From the NCBI RefSeq assembly GCF_963678635.1, contig NC_087066.1, positions 57,058,312-57,122,311 of the forward strand: a stretch of 64,000 nt of DNA, written 5' to 3'. The position numbers and the translations under genes were made by a program. Position 1 is the first letter of the stretch. Every line of letters starts with the position of its first letter. This DNA is from Symsagittifera roscoffensis (lineage: Eukaryota > Xenacoelomorpha > Acoela > Convolutidae). Shown piece after piece: positions 44,813 to 57,063 of this stretch. The notes under the pieces were generated by a model, which saw nothing but the letters and a program-made list of their open reading frames with translations, had not been told where the DNA came from and did no database searches.

Positions 44813-45339
44813 GATTCAATTCAGGCGTTTATTTTTGCTCTCCTTATTGGTCCCTCTAAACTCCCAGTTCTACCATTATCAATCGTCGATGTTTCAACTC
44901 AATTTTTTCTGTCATTTTGAATAATTATAAACTTGCTCACTTCTACTCAACTGCTCAACTGCTCAGTTTGAGAGAAAAAGGAACAATTAAATTAGGACCT
45001 TAACTTTAGTATCAATAAATTATATTATGACTCATTCAACAATATCACACATTAGAGAAGCACTTTACTTGACTCCTAGTTGCTGCTCAGCAATTTTTTC
45101 CTGATTCAATTAGCTTGCCGCTCGCGTTTTCCTGGCTTAAGAATATTTTTCTTTGAAGCAATATACTTCAAATTGTTGCTATAACGCCTAAGCTTCTTAA
45201 ACGTTGTCAGTTCTAGAAAGGGATCCTGGCGTAGTTCTAACTCAGTGAGGTTCTGCTTCATTCTAGATATCAAGTCTGTTACTATATTTATAACCAGTAT
45301 ACGTGACTATTTCAGCTTATTATAATTCTCTTCCGTTCC

Positions 45340-45840
45340 TACACGTTTACAGTTAAGGATTGCATAAACATTAAGTTTAAAGTTTGAAAAAATCTTCTTA
45401 AGATGGTTAGGAGTTAATGCGTTAAAATTTTTACTACGGTGTCGATTAATAGAGTTTTTAACGGCGCTCTATCAAATAAAAATGTCGTTGAGATAGTGAT
45501 CAAGTTGATACTGACAAGTGTTAAGGACGTTTACTGCGTTATGGTTGAAACTTAACCCGGTAATGGCTATGCACGATTGAGATACACGCTTTTGCGAAGC
45601 GGGTGAAAGTATTATTAAAGCGTGGTGCAGCGAGCTAGCTGCTAGTATGAACATTGAATGAATTAAGCCAACTGTAAATTAAGGGAATCGAGCAAACTGC
45701 GACCTGACCTCCCGCAACACCCTGAGCTAACAAGGTTGTAGCAAAAGGTAAGACGACTTTCTTGATAATACGCTAAGGGGCTCGGCTCGACTACCGTTAC
45801 TTTTATTCAATTGAGCAAGTTTAGTTAGCTGCATCACGTT
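45340..45840. repeat. single copy of the 522-bp leader repeat
   Basis: Starts TACACGTTTACAGTTAAGGATT and ends near GTGCATCACGTTTCAAAA-type sequence. The same unit is present four times at 52488-54575. Confidence 0.8.
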
Positions 45841-46480
45841 TCAAAAAAAAACTGCGTTTTTCAGAAAGTTTTCGAAAGTTTCGGATTTTTTCCAAAAATT
45901 TTCCAAATTTTTTTTCCATTTTTTTTCGAAAATTTTTTCCACGTTTTCATCCAACGCTTCAAGTTCCAACAGTAACATGATGCGTTTGCGAAATTGTGAG
46001 TCGGGCAAAAAACTCGACTCGGTCGTTCAATATGATTTATTACAAAACTAGGCGCTTTGCTGAATAATTTGACAAACTTTAATTTTTTTCGAAAAAAAAT
46101 CAGAAATTTTCAATATTTTTCCAAAATTTCTGGTCTTTTTTTTTGATACGGCGTTGAGTTTACATACACGATGTTAGGATAACGTTTTTAAGGTTTATGA
46201 GGCCGGTTTTTCTTAAACCCTCAGAAAATGTTTTGATCAGGTTTTGGTATCGAGAAAAATTGGGGGTCACGATTTTGCCATCAAAAAACCTCGTGTCACA
46301 ATTTAAAGCATCAAATCAACAATTTAGCACGAATGGAGAAAGTTTCGGTTTTTTTTTAACCTTACAAGTTTTGTAGAGGCGTTCACCGGTAGACTCCAAA
46401 ATCTACAGAAAACTTCGGGTGTCGAGAAAAAGTGGATTTCCAAAATCCACAATCAGGATACCTGAAAAGGCCTCCCCTTC
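45841..46480. repeat. AT-rich segment duplicated at 54576-55180
   Basis: Runs of A and T with shared phrases (GTTTTCATCCAACGCTTCAAG, GCGTTCACCGGTAGACTCC). No ORF supported. Confidence 0.7.
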
Positions 46481-47275
46481 TTCAAAGTTGGACGTTTCGG
46501 CTAACTGGGTCGTTTCGGCTAACTGGATTGTTTCGGCCAACTGTGTGGTTACGGCTAACTGGACACTTTCGGCCAACTCGGAGACTTTCGGGCAACTTCC
46601 GGCTATTGCAGACTTTCGGCAATTTCGGTCGTATTTGGAAAACTTTTTGCTAATTGGACACTTTCGGCCAGTTTGGATACTTTCGGTCAATTTTTGGCTA
46701 AATGGACTTTTTCGACCAATTGGGTCGTGTTTGGATAAATTTGGGCTAATTGGACACTTTCGGCCAATTGGGTCGTGTTTCGACAAATTTTGGCTAATTG
46801 GTCACTTTCGGCCAATTTTTGGCTAATTGCACAATTTCGTTTGAGTCGTTTTGGCAACTTTTGGCTTATTGCACACTTTCGGCCAGTTGGGTCGCTTGTG
46901 CAACTTTCAGCTGATTGCATACTTTCGGCCAATTGGTCACGTTCGGCTAATTCAGACACTTCCGGGCAATCGGATCGTTTGGGCCTTTTTCGGCTAATTG
47001 CACAATTCGGCTAATTGCAAACTTTGAGCTAATTGCACACTTCTGGCCAATTGGATCGTTTGGGCAACTTTCGGCTTAATGCTCACTTTCGGCCAATTGG
47101 TCACGTTCGGCTAATTCGGCCACTTTCGGGCAATTGGGTCGTTTAGGCAACTTTCGGCTAATTGCACAATTCGGCTAATTGCTCACTTTCGGCCAATTGG
47201 GTCCACGAATTTTATCCACGAAAATTGTCCACGAATAATGTCCGCGAATATTGTCCGCGAATATTGTCCGGGTCA
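46480..47275. repeat. minisatellite of TTTCGGCCAATTGG / TTTCGGCTAATTGC motifs
   Basis: Dozens of imperfect 17-36-bp units with core CTTTCGGCYAATTG, followed by CCACGAATNTTGT repeats (47213-47275). A shorter version is at 55170-55660. Frames across it on both strands are repeat artefacts. Confidence 0.85.
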
Positions 47276-47822
47276 TTTTGCTAGCAGACAGACTTGTTTA
47301 CTGATTAGATACAAACAATTAAGTTATGAAATTTGCAGTGCGGTATATTTAGAACTATCAATACCAAGGAAAAGAGAACAGTCGGATTGAGGTCCGCGAC
47401 TCCTATTCAAACTTTCTTGCATGCCTAGACATTTGTGGCCAATGTTAGGCATGTCCGGAACTTCGCGACTGACTTTTACAGCTACTACTTCCCTATTTTC
47501 TATTACACTTTATCATATTTTATTACTCAGAAGTCATTGAAGGCGCTCAACTGCGTGGCACACTAATGCACGACAATCTCATTTGTCAAATTTCATCTAT
47601 TTCATCTAAAATTCAAAAATACAGCGCCGTCAACTCATGTTGAGAAGAATCATCGAATGACAAAAGACCATATGGGAAGAAAACTGGGAAATTACGTCAT
47701 TGAAAAAGACCAACGCCAAACCATTCAACTTGCGCAACCATATGTTCTCTACTTCACTCCGGACTGCCTCGCGGATAAACGAACCCTTCTTCTACGATCT
47801 ACTTTTCTGAAGTAGCTCATTT

Positions 47823-48201
47823 TGAGTTATGACCTTTGGCCTGCACTCATAGAGTAATTTCAGATAAGGTACACCGTCTGTTCCTCACGCTATCTCATTT
47901 TCGGTCGGATAGATTCGTGCAACTTCTTTGTCTAATACCAAACTTAATCATACTCTTATTTCTTCTAGTCTCAATAGATCCAGTGTATACTGGTTTTCGC
48001 GAGTTAGTTCTTGGAGTTTATCCAGAAGGAGGACAACTGTATTCTAAGATTTATTCAAATTGTTCTGGTGCTGAAACTACAAGTAGTTTCAGCACTTACA
48101 AACAAGTGTCAATGTTAGAGATGGAATATGATTGGTTAGTTAGTAATATTTTATAGCGATAGTTTTATTAATAATATAATTGGTTTTAAGTACTAGTTCC
48201 A
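47823..48201 (-). repeat. solo LTR related to giant Ty3 element (copy 1)
   Basis: 379 bp. On the - strand it starts TGGAAC and ends ACTCA. It has the conserved hairpin (48068-48095). Flanks ATTT and ATAT are near the ATAT duplication of the miniature element at 57416, implying the same original insertion. Confidence 0.8.
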
Positions 48202-49357
48202 ATATGAATACAACAGGTGACGCTACCTACCTGCTAGTCCGAAACATGCCTATGACCCACCTATCGCTAATCAATTTAGATCCTGTTTCATGAGGCCAAC
48301 ATCTTCTTTGCCATACTGAAAATCTTTTTCGAACAAAAAAGGTGCACCATAAAAAAAAACAAATCAATCGATCTGAAAACTTTGACTTCCAGTCATTTCA
48401 AAACTTAAAAATATTCATCCATCCGGATTGCTGCAACCAGCTCGGATGGTTGCAACCAGCGCATTTTTGTTGCTGCTTCTGCATTTATAGCTGATGGTAA
48501 AGTAATGTTTACTAATATTAAAGGATCAACCACATTCCACACCTAACCACTAAAACTTATGGTAAAAAATGACAAGTTTCACTTGACAGACCAACATTGA
48601 ACTTGATGGAGAAAAATTGATTTCGGAATCCCACGTTTCCATTATTCCTACAAATCTATTAAGACCGGGAAATGGAGGCTTCATATCTGAAACTACTCTA
48701 CGAAATAACAAACCAAATCCATTTCACTCAAATAACTGAGATTGACTGCTTCGAATCAGAAAGCAAAGATGTCTGCTTAGCAACATGAAGTTGAACTTAA
48801 GAGTAATTTTGCTAGCAGACAGACTTGTTTACTGATTAGATACAAACAATTAAGTTATGAAATTTGCAGTGCGGTATATTTAGAACTATCATTACCAAGG
48901 AAAAGAGAACAGTCGGATTGAGGTCCGCGACTCCTATTCAAACTTTCTTGCATGCCTAGACATTTGTGGCCAATGTTAGGCATGTCCGGAACTTCGCGAC
49001 TGACTTTTACAGCTACTACTTCCCTATTTTCCATTACACTTTATCATATTTATTTTATTACTCAGAAGTCATTGAAGGCGCTCAACTGCGTGGCACACTA
49101 ATGCACGACAATCTCATTTGTCAAATTTCATCTATTTCATCTAAAATTCAAAAATACAGCGCCGTCAACTCATGTTGAGAAGAATCATCGAATGACAAAA
49201 GACCATATGGGAAGAAAACTGGGAAATTACGTCATTGAAAAAGACCAACGCCAAACCATTCAACTTGCGCAACCATATGTTCTCTACTTCACTCCGGACT
49301 GCCTCGCGGATAAACGAACCCTTGTTCTACGATCTACTTTTCTGAAGTAGCTCATTT

Positions 49358-49736
49358 TGAGTTATGACCTTTGGCCTGCACTCATAGAGTAATTTCAGAT
49401 AAGGTACACCGTCTGTTCCTCACGCTATCTCATTTTCGGTCGGATAGATTCGTGCAACTTCTTTGTCTAATACCAAACTTAATCATACTCTTATTTCTTC
49501 TAGTCTCAATAGATCCAGTGTATACTGGTTTTCGCGAGTTAGTTCTTGGAGTTTATCCAGAAGGAGGACAACTGTATTCTAAGATTTATTCAAATTGTTC
49601 TGGTGCTGAAACTACAAGTAGTTTCAGCACTTACAAACAAGTGTCAATGTTAGAGATGGAATATGATTGGTTAGTTAGTAATATTTTATAGCGATAGTTT
49701 TATTAATAATATAATTGGTTTTAAGTACTAGTTCCA
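49358..49736 (-). repeat. solo LTR related to giant Ty3 element (copy 2)
   Basis: Near-identical to 47823-48201, displaced by 1535 bp as part of the tandem duplication. Confidence 0.8.
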
Positions 49737-50681
49737 ATATGAATACAACAGGTGACGCTACCTACCTGCTAGTCCGAAACATGCCTATGACCCACCTATC
49801 GCTAATCAATTTAGATCCTGTTTCAAGAGGCCAACATCTTCTTTGCCATACTGAAAATCTTTTTCGAACAAAAAAGGTGCACCATAAAAAAAAAACAAAT
49901 CAATCGATCTGAAAACTTTGACTTCCAGTCATTTCAAAACTTAAAAATATTCATCCATCCGGATTGCTGCAACCAGCTCGGATGGTTGCAACCAGCGCAT
50001 TTTTGTTGCTGCTTCTGCATTTATAGCTGATGGTAAAGTAATGTTTACTAATATTAAAGGATCAACCACATTCCACACCTAACCACTAAAACTTATGGTA
50101 AAAAATGACAAGTTTCACTTGACAGACCAACATTGAACTTGATGGAGAAAAATTGATTTCGGAATCCCACGTTTCCATTATTCCTACAAATCTATTAAGA
50201 CCGGGAAATGGAGGCTTCATATCTGAAACTACTCTACGAAATAACAAACCAAATCCATCTCACTCAAATAACTGAGATTGACTGCTTCGAATCAGAAAGC
50301 AAAGATGTCTGCTTAGCAACATGAAGTTGAACTTAAGAGTAATTTTGCTAGCAGACAGACTTGTTTACTGATTAGATACAAACAATTAAGTTATGAAATT
50401 TGCAGTGCGGTATATTTAGAACTATCAATACCAAGGAAAAGAGAACAGTCCGATTGAGGTCCGCGACTCCTATTCAAACTTTCTTGCATGCCTAGACATT
50501 TGTGGCCAATGTTAGGCATGTCCGGAACTTCGCGACTGACTTTTGGCAATTCCAGTCTTTCGCGTCAAAAACGATCCGACTTTTGCGATCGACACGGAGA
50601 TGGCCGAACCAAAATTTCGCCACCCATATATGGTCTGTCCAGTCTTTCTGGACCAAGATTTGCCATTTCCTGACTTTTGCG

Positions 50682-51946
50682 ACACTCGGCTGACTATTAA
50701 CGGCAGACTGTCCGTTAAACGGATTATTCACTGACGCAGGGTTGCTATACACGTTATGTGATAGCAAGTTTTGATTTCTGCAGGTTAAATTTGCGGGTGT
50801 CTGTGACAAAATGGCATGAGGGTGTATCCAGAGTATTGACTGGAGATGGCGAGCAAGTTTCCAACAGCTCGAGAATCGTTATTAAAGTTATTGACGGGGA
50901 TATGTTTTATGGAAGACGAAGGATTGGGTACAGAGAAGTAACAGCATACCGAAGTATTGGGAGCTGCTGTTACAACTGAATTAAAAAATGACGATGTATT
51001 GTTTTCGTAAAGTGCAGCATTGTTTGAAATAGGCAATGACTGCGTTTCGGGCGCAGGTTTGGTGGATACAAAGCGCTTGATTACATTGCCATCGCTGAAG
51101 GAGACGGTTGATTAATAGGGATAACAACCAAGATAACAACCTTGTTCATCACACCGAAGAGTCTGATTCGGCGACGATGGCCGAGCTGAAGTTCCCGCTG
51201 TGGACACATTTCTGTGTTGATGCGAGCCACTTTCTGTATTTATAGAGGTTGAATATTTCAAAAATAATGGAATTACATCGGATTCGTTTTATTTTTCTAG
51301 TTTGTGATCAACCCAATCGTTAACCCTCTCAGAACGACGATCAACCGAAGACGGCAGCTCGAGATGCTGATCTATTTCAGCCTCCTCGAGATATTCAATT
51401 TCAACCATTTTCGCTTGGGCTACTTTAATACGATTTTCTTTGCTTAACCGTTCCATTTCAAGTCGACTTTTTTCCATTCGTAAGCGGTATTCTTGATCTT
51501 TACGGTCTATTTCAAATTAAAATTCTTGTTGTTTTCGTTCCATCTCAATCTGATGTTGTTGCTCTTTGATGATGGCTTCCTGTTGTTTCAGTTTTAAGGT
51601 TGCTTAATGTTGTTTTTCCAATTCTTCTCGCTTCATCCTCGCTAGGAGCAATTCTTTGCGGCGCTCACTGAGGGGTCAATGATTTCATTGAGCTTTGCTT
51701 CCTCGACCCAGATTTTGCCCATTTCGATGAAGCTTTTGAACGACTTTTGTCGCTGTCGAAGACTTCTGAAGTCCGAATAGACTCCATATGAGCGCGAGCC
51801 TTACCAGTTACTTCATCGTTAACTTTTACTATCCTATCCCACCATGCAGCCAACTCCGTTAGTAATTTGCTAGGTTGATCCATTTTATTAGCTAATATCA
51901 CAAAATCATCATTCTTAGCTAATGTTTTTCGAGAATACTCTTGCAA
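50682..51946 (-). pseudogene. duplicated BEL/Pao gag N-terminal half
   Basis: Near-identical to 43548-44812; the match begins exactly at CACTCGGCTGACTA. It includes 51946-51665 ('LLTELAAWWDRIV') and a longer coiled-coil frame at 51477-51289 than in the first copy, where a stop interrupts it. The joint at 50681 fuses gag to the 1535-bp repeat. Confidence 0.8.
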
Positions 51947-52487
51947 GATTCAATTCAGGCGTTTATTTTTGCTCTCCTTATTGGTCCCTCTAAACTCCCA
52001 GTTCTACCATTATCAATCGTCGATGTTTCAACTCAATTTTTTCTGTCATTTTGAATAATTATAAACTTGCTCACTTCTACTCAACTGCTCAACTGCTCAG
52101 TTTGAGAGAAAAAGGAACAATTAAATTAGGACCTTAACTTTAGTATCAATAAATTATATTATGACTCATTCAGCAATATCACACATTAGAGAAGCACTTT
52201 ACTTGACTCCTAGTTGCTGCTCAGCAATTTTTCCTGATTCAATCAGCTTGCCGCTCGCGTTTTCCTGGCTTAAGAATATTTTTCTTTTAAGTAATATACT
52301 TCAAATTGTTGCTATAACGCCTAAGCTTCGTAAACGTTTTCAGTTCTAGAAAGGGATCCTGGCGTAGTTCTAAGTACTTTTGCCCTAACTCAGTGAGGTT
52401 CTGCTTCATTCTAGATATCAATTCTGTTACCATATTTATAACCAGTATACGTGACTATTTCAACTTATTATAATTACCTTCCGTTCC

Positions 52488-54575
52488 TACACGTTTACAG
52501 TTAAGGATTGCATAAACATTAAGTTTATAGTTTGAAAAAATCTTCTTAAGTTGGTTAGGAGTTAATGCGTTAAAGATATTACTACGCTGTCGATTAATGG
52601 AGTTTTTAACGGCGCCCTACCAAATAAAAATGTCGTTTCGGTTTAAGAGATAGTGATCAAGTTGATACTGACAAGTGTTTAGGACGTTTACTGCGTTATG
52701 GTTGAAACTTAACCCGGTAATGGCTATGCACGATTGAGATACACGCTTTTGCGAAGCGGGCGAAAGTATTATCAAAGCGTGGTGCAGCGAGCTAGCTGCT
52801 AGTATGAACATTGAATGAGTTAAGCCAACTGTAAATTAAGGGAATCGAGCAAACTGCGACCTGACCTCCCGCAACACCCTGAGCTAACAAGGTTGTAGCA
52901 AAAGGTAAGACGACTTTCTTGATAATACGCTTAAGGGCTCGGCTCGACTACGGTTATTTTTATTCAATTAAGCTAGTTTAGTTAGGTGCATCACGTTTCA
53001 AAAAAAAAATACACGTTTACAGTTAAGGATTGCATAAACATTAAGTTTATAGTTTGAAAAAATCTTCTTAAGCTGGTTAGGAGTTAATGCGTTAAAGTTA
53101 TTACTACGGTGTCGATTAATAGAGTTTTTAACGGCGCTCTACCAAATAAAAATGTCGTTTCGGTTTAAGAGATAGTGATCAAGTTGATACTGACAAGTGT
53201 TAAGGACGTTTACTGCGTTATGGTTGAAACTTAACCCGGTAATGGCTATGCACGATTGAGATACACGCTTTTGCGAAGCGGGCGAAAGTATTATCAAAGC
53301 GTGGTGCAGCGAGCTAGCTGCTAGTATGAACATTGAATGAGTTAAGCCAACTGTAAATTAAGGGAATCGAGCAAACTGCGACCTGACCTCCCGCAACACC
53401 CTGAGCTAACAAGGTTGTAGCAAAAGATAAAACGACTTTCTTGATAATACGCTAAAAGGCTCGGCTCGACTACGGTTATTTTTATTCAATTAAGCTAGTT
53501 TACTTAGGTGCATCACGTTACAAAAAAAAACTACACGTTTACAGTTAAGGATTGCATAAACATTAAGTTTTTAGTTTGAAAAAATCTTCTTAAGCTGGTT
53601 AGGAGTTAATGCGTTAAAATTATTACTACGCTGTCGATTAATGGAGTTTTTAACGGCGCCCTACCAAATAAAAATGTCGTTTCGGTTTAAGAGATAGTGA
53701 TCAAGTTGATACTGACAAGTGTTAAGGACGTTTACTGCGTTATGGTTGAAACTTAACCCGGTAATGGCTATGCACGATTAAGATACACGCTTTTGCGAAG
53801 CAGGCGAAAGTATTATCAAAGCGTGGTGCAGCGAGCTAGCTGCTAGTATGAACATTGAATGAGTTAAGCCAACTGTAAATTAAGGGAATCGAGCAAACTG
53901 CGACCTGACCTCCCGCAACACCCTGAGCTAACAAGGTTGTAGCAAAAGGTAAGACGACTTTCTTGATAATACGCTAAAGGGCTCGGCTCGACTACGGTTA
54001 TTTTTATTCAATTAAGCTAGTTTAGTTAGGTGCATCACGTTTCAAAAAAAAACTACACGTTTACAGTTAAGGATTGCATAAACATTAAGTTTATAGTTTG
54101 AAAAAATCTTCTTAAGCTGGTTAAGAGTTAATGCGTTAAAGTTATTACTACGGTGTCGATTAATAGAGTTTTTAACGGCGCTCTACCAAATAAAAATGTC
54201 GTTTCGGCTTAAGAGATAGTGATCAAGTTGATACTGACAAGTGTTAAGGACGTTTACTGCGTTATGGTTGAAACTTAACCCGGTAATGGCTATGCACGAT
54301 TGAGATACACGCTTTTGCGAAGCGGGCGAAAGTATTATCAAAGCGTGGTGCAGCAAGCTAGCTGCTAGTATGAAAATTGAATGAGTTAAGCCAACTGTAA
54401 ATTAAGGGAATCGAGCAAACTGCGACCTGACCTCCCGCAACACCCTGAGCTAACAAGGTTGTAGCAAAAGGTAAGACGACTTGCTTGATAATACGCTAAA
54501 GGGCTCGGCTCGACTACGGTTATTTTTATTCAATTGATCTAGTTTACTTAGCTGCATCACGTTTCAAAAAGAAAA
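52488..54575. repeat. 522-bp tandem repeat, four copies
   Basis: Copies start at 52488, 53010, 53532 and 54054 with a constant 522-bp period and about 97-99% identity by eye. Units 1 and 2 each contain the same 64-codon - strand frame (52617-52811, 53139-53333); changes break or alter it in units 3 and 4. It lies in the BEL leader region, between gag and the LTR. Confidence 0.9.
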
Positions 54576-55660
54576 ACTGCGTTTTTCAGAAAGTTTCCGA
54601 AAGTTTCGGATTTTTTCCAAAAATTTTCCAAATTTTTTTCCCATTTTTTTTCGAAAATTTTTTCCACGTTTTCATCCAACGCTTCAAGTTCCAACAGTAA
54701 CATGATGCGTTTGCAAAATTGTGAGTTTTTTGCTTAAAAACTCCGAAATTTGGGCAAAAAACTCGACTCGGTCGTTCAATATGATTTATTACAAAACTAG
54801 GCGCTTTGCTGAATAATTTGACAAACTTTAAACTTTTTCGAAAAAAAATCAGAAATTTTCAATATTTTTCCAAAATTTCTGGTCTTTTTTTTTGATACGG
54901 TGTTGAGTTTACATACACGGTGTTAGGATAACGTTTTTAAGGTTTATGAGGCCGGTTTTTCTTAAAGCCTCAGAAAATTTTTTGATCAGGTTTTGGTATC
55001 GAGAAAAATTGGGGGTCACGATTTTGCCATCAAAAAACCTCGTGTCACAATTTAAAGCATCAAATCAACAATTTAGCACGAATGGATAAAGTTTCGGTTT
55101 TTTTTTAACCTTACAAGTTTTGTAGAGGCGTTCACCGGTAGACTCCAAAATCTACAGAAAACTTCGTAAGTTCGGCTAACTGGATTGTTTCGGCCAACTG
55201 TGTCGTTACGGCTAACTGGACACTTTTGGCCAACTTCCGCCTATTGCAGACTTTCGGCAGTTTGGGTCATATTTGGAAAATTTTTTGCTAATTGGACACT
55301 TTCGGCTAATTCAGACACTTCCGGGCAATCGGATCGTTTGGGCCTTTTTCGGCTAATTGCACAATTCGGCTAACTGCAAACTTTCGGCTAATTGCACACT
55401 TCTGGCCAATTGGATGGTTTGGGCAACTTACGGCTTAATGCTCACTTTCGGCCAATTGGGCACGTTCGGCTAATTCGGCCACTTTCGGGCAATTGGGTCG
55501 TTTAGGCAACTTTCGGCTAATTGCACAATTCGGCTAATTGCTCACTTTCGGCCAATTGGGTCCACGAATTTTATCCACGAAAATTGTCCACGAATTTTTT
55601 CCGCGAATTTTGTCCACGAATAATGTCCGCGAATATTGTCCGGGTCGGCGGACGAAAAAG
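54576..55660. repeat. duplicate of AT-rich segment and minisatellite
   Basis: Matches 45841-47275 in order, with a contracted minisatellite (55170-55660). Ends in GTCCACGAAT/GTCCGCGAAT units directly before a BEL LTR. Confidence 0.8.
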
Positions 55661-55978
55661 TGGTGCACTCTCGTATCCTGCAAGACTCGGGATGTAAAAG
55701 ACCTGCTTCAACGTTAACGTAAGTTATCTGTGATTTATCGGCAATTTTAAACAGATAGACATGAACATAAATAATATCTGAAAAAAATAATATAAGCATT
55801 TTCCGGTCAATTTGATATCAAACGTTCTCAACAATCTCAGAGAATCGGTAAACATTTTTGATGGCAAACTGACCTTAATCGGACAAACCAGTAGTTTCAA
55901 GGCCTTTTGTCTAAGAAAATCTAATTTTAGCTTTTTCAATTTCGCGCTATAATGACGTCATTAATTTAAGCGCGAACA
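55661..55978 (-). repeat. BEL/Pao LTR (possible displaced 5' LTR)
   Basis: 318 bp. It has an intact dyad at its - strand start: TTCGCGCT (55941-55948), TAATGACGTCATTA (55950-55963) and AGCGCGAA (55969-55976). Flanks AAAAG and GGTAT do not match, so it is not a simple solo LTR with duplicated target. Confidence 0.75.
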
Positions 55979-56199
55979 GGTATCTAGCCCTCAGTTTTTG
56001 TGGCAACGTTTTTGTTGTTGCCCCAAAAACTTAGCTTATATTTTTTGGGACCATGTGTAAGTCTTCTCGTGGCGGTCCTGTATATGGTCAGCAAATTTGT
56101 TGGTCTTGCTAACTGTTTATTAAAAATACAAAAATACTAAATTTTTTTGCGATCTGAATTTGTATTACGCTTATGCAGCCAAAAATAAGCTACAAAAAA

Positions 56200-56515
56200 A
56201 TTGTTTGTAAAACGTTTTGTCTTCGACTTTGTTTCGACCGACACGACTTAGGTTTCGACTTTGAGTTCGACTGTGCTGTAAGTTTGTGTTCGACTTTATG
56301 CTACGACTTTGTTTTTGAATTTATGTTTCGACCTTGCGTTAACTTTTTTGTTTCGACGAACTCGACCTTATGTTTCGACTTTGTGTTCGACTTTGTGTTC
56401 GACTTTGTGTTCGAACTTGTGTTCGACTTTGTCTTCGACTTTATGTTTCGACTTTTTGTTTCGACCGAATTGAATTTATGTTTCGACTTTGAGTTCGACT
56501 GTAAGGCCTTCTCGA
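56200..56515. repeat. 12-bp minisatellite TTCGACTTTGTG
   Basis: Imperfect repeats of (T)TTCGACTTTGTG. The 134-codon frame across 56173-56577 encodes only FDFV-type repeats and is not supported as a gene. Confidence 0.75.
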
Positions 56516-57063
56516 CTATGGATTTTCAGTCAACCTCTGACATCTGCCTCGGTCAAAACATAAATCGCAAACCTTAACCCGGGACCGCTCAACAGCTTTG
56601 AAAACAAATAAGCCTAACGTAAGTATTCCCAATACACTACCAAAATTTGTATTGGAGCACAGAATTCAGATTTACCTCGAGAAGATATCTGGGAGAAAAC
56701 ATGAGGAACGCATCACTTATAAGCATCAAAAAATACATCGCTATAATCAGGATGTTGGAAAACTTACTCACACAACGGAATCAACTAACAACCGACTAAA
56801 ATTGTTTTTCTTATTAAAATAATCCTTTCATCTAAAAGTTACGCATCAAATGAATAGATTAGTTTTGGAATGCTGAAAGGAAAACGCTAAAACTTATAAG
56901 TAAGTTGTAATAAAATCTAACATTTCTTTGTTTCCAGTTTTAAGGCCCCGAGAACCTAACATCAGCTGTTCGAATGAAATACAGCACTGAAACAAGGTCA
57001 CACGCCCGCAGATCTATCGTATTTTTTTTAATCATTTAGTTAAAAACACAAAAAACGCTAATT
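56516..57063. other. non-coding spacer
   Basis: No gene or repeat recognised between the 12-bp minisatellite and the 1535-type unit. Confidence 0.4.

Larger units (their letters stand above)
38098..45840 (-). mobile_element. decayed BEL/Pao retrotransposon
   Basis: On the - strand: leader (around 45340-45840), gag (44812 down to about 41901), protease, RT, RNase H, integrase (to 38465) and 3' LTR (38418-38098). All genes have shifted frames or stops. The 5' LTR is not attached; the nearest same-orientation LTR is at 55661-55978, beyond a duplicated gag/leader block and unrelated repeats. Extent on the right is uncertain. Confidence 0.8.
47276..50342. repeat. 1535-bp tandem repeat, two full copies
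   Basis: Copy 1 begins ATTTTGCTAGCAGACAGAC at 47276 and copy 2 at about 48811; a partial third copy runs from 50343 to about 50681. The offset is 1535 bp (for example 47836 to 49371). Each contains an LTR on the - strand. The third-copy sequence after GACTTTTGGCAATTCC matches 59100-59245. Confidence 0.85.

Noticed and set aside
46403-47014. Frames on both strands in the TTTCGGCCAATTG repeats
   Set aside because: Repeat-derived open frames; sense and antisense are equally open.
56173-56577. 134-codon frame with FDFV repeats
   Set aside because: Pure translation of a 12-bp minisatellite; no non-repetitive domain.
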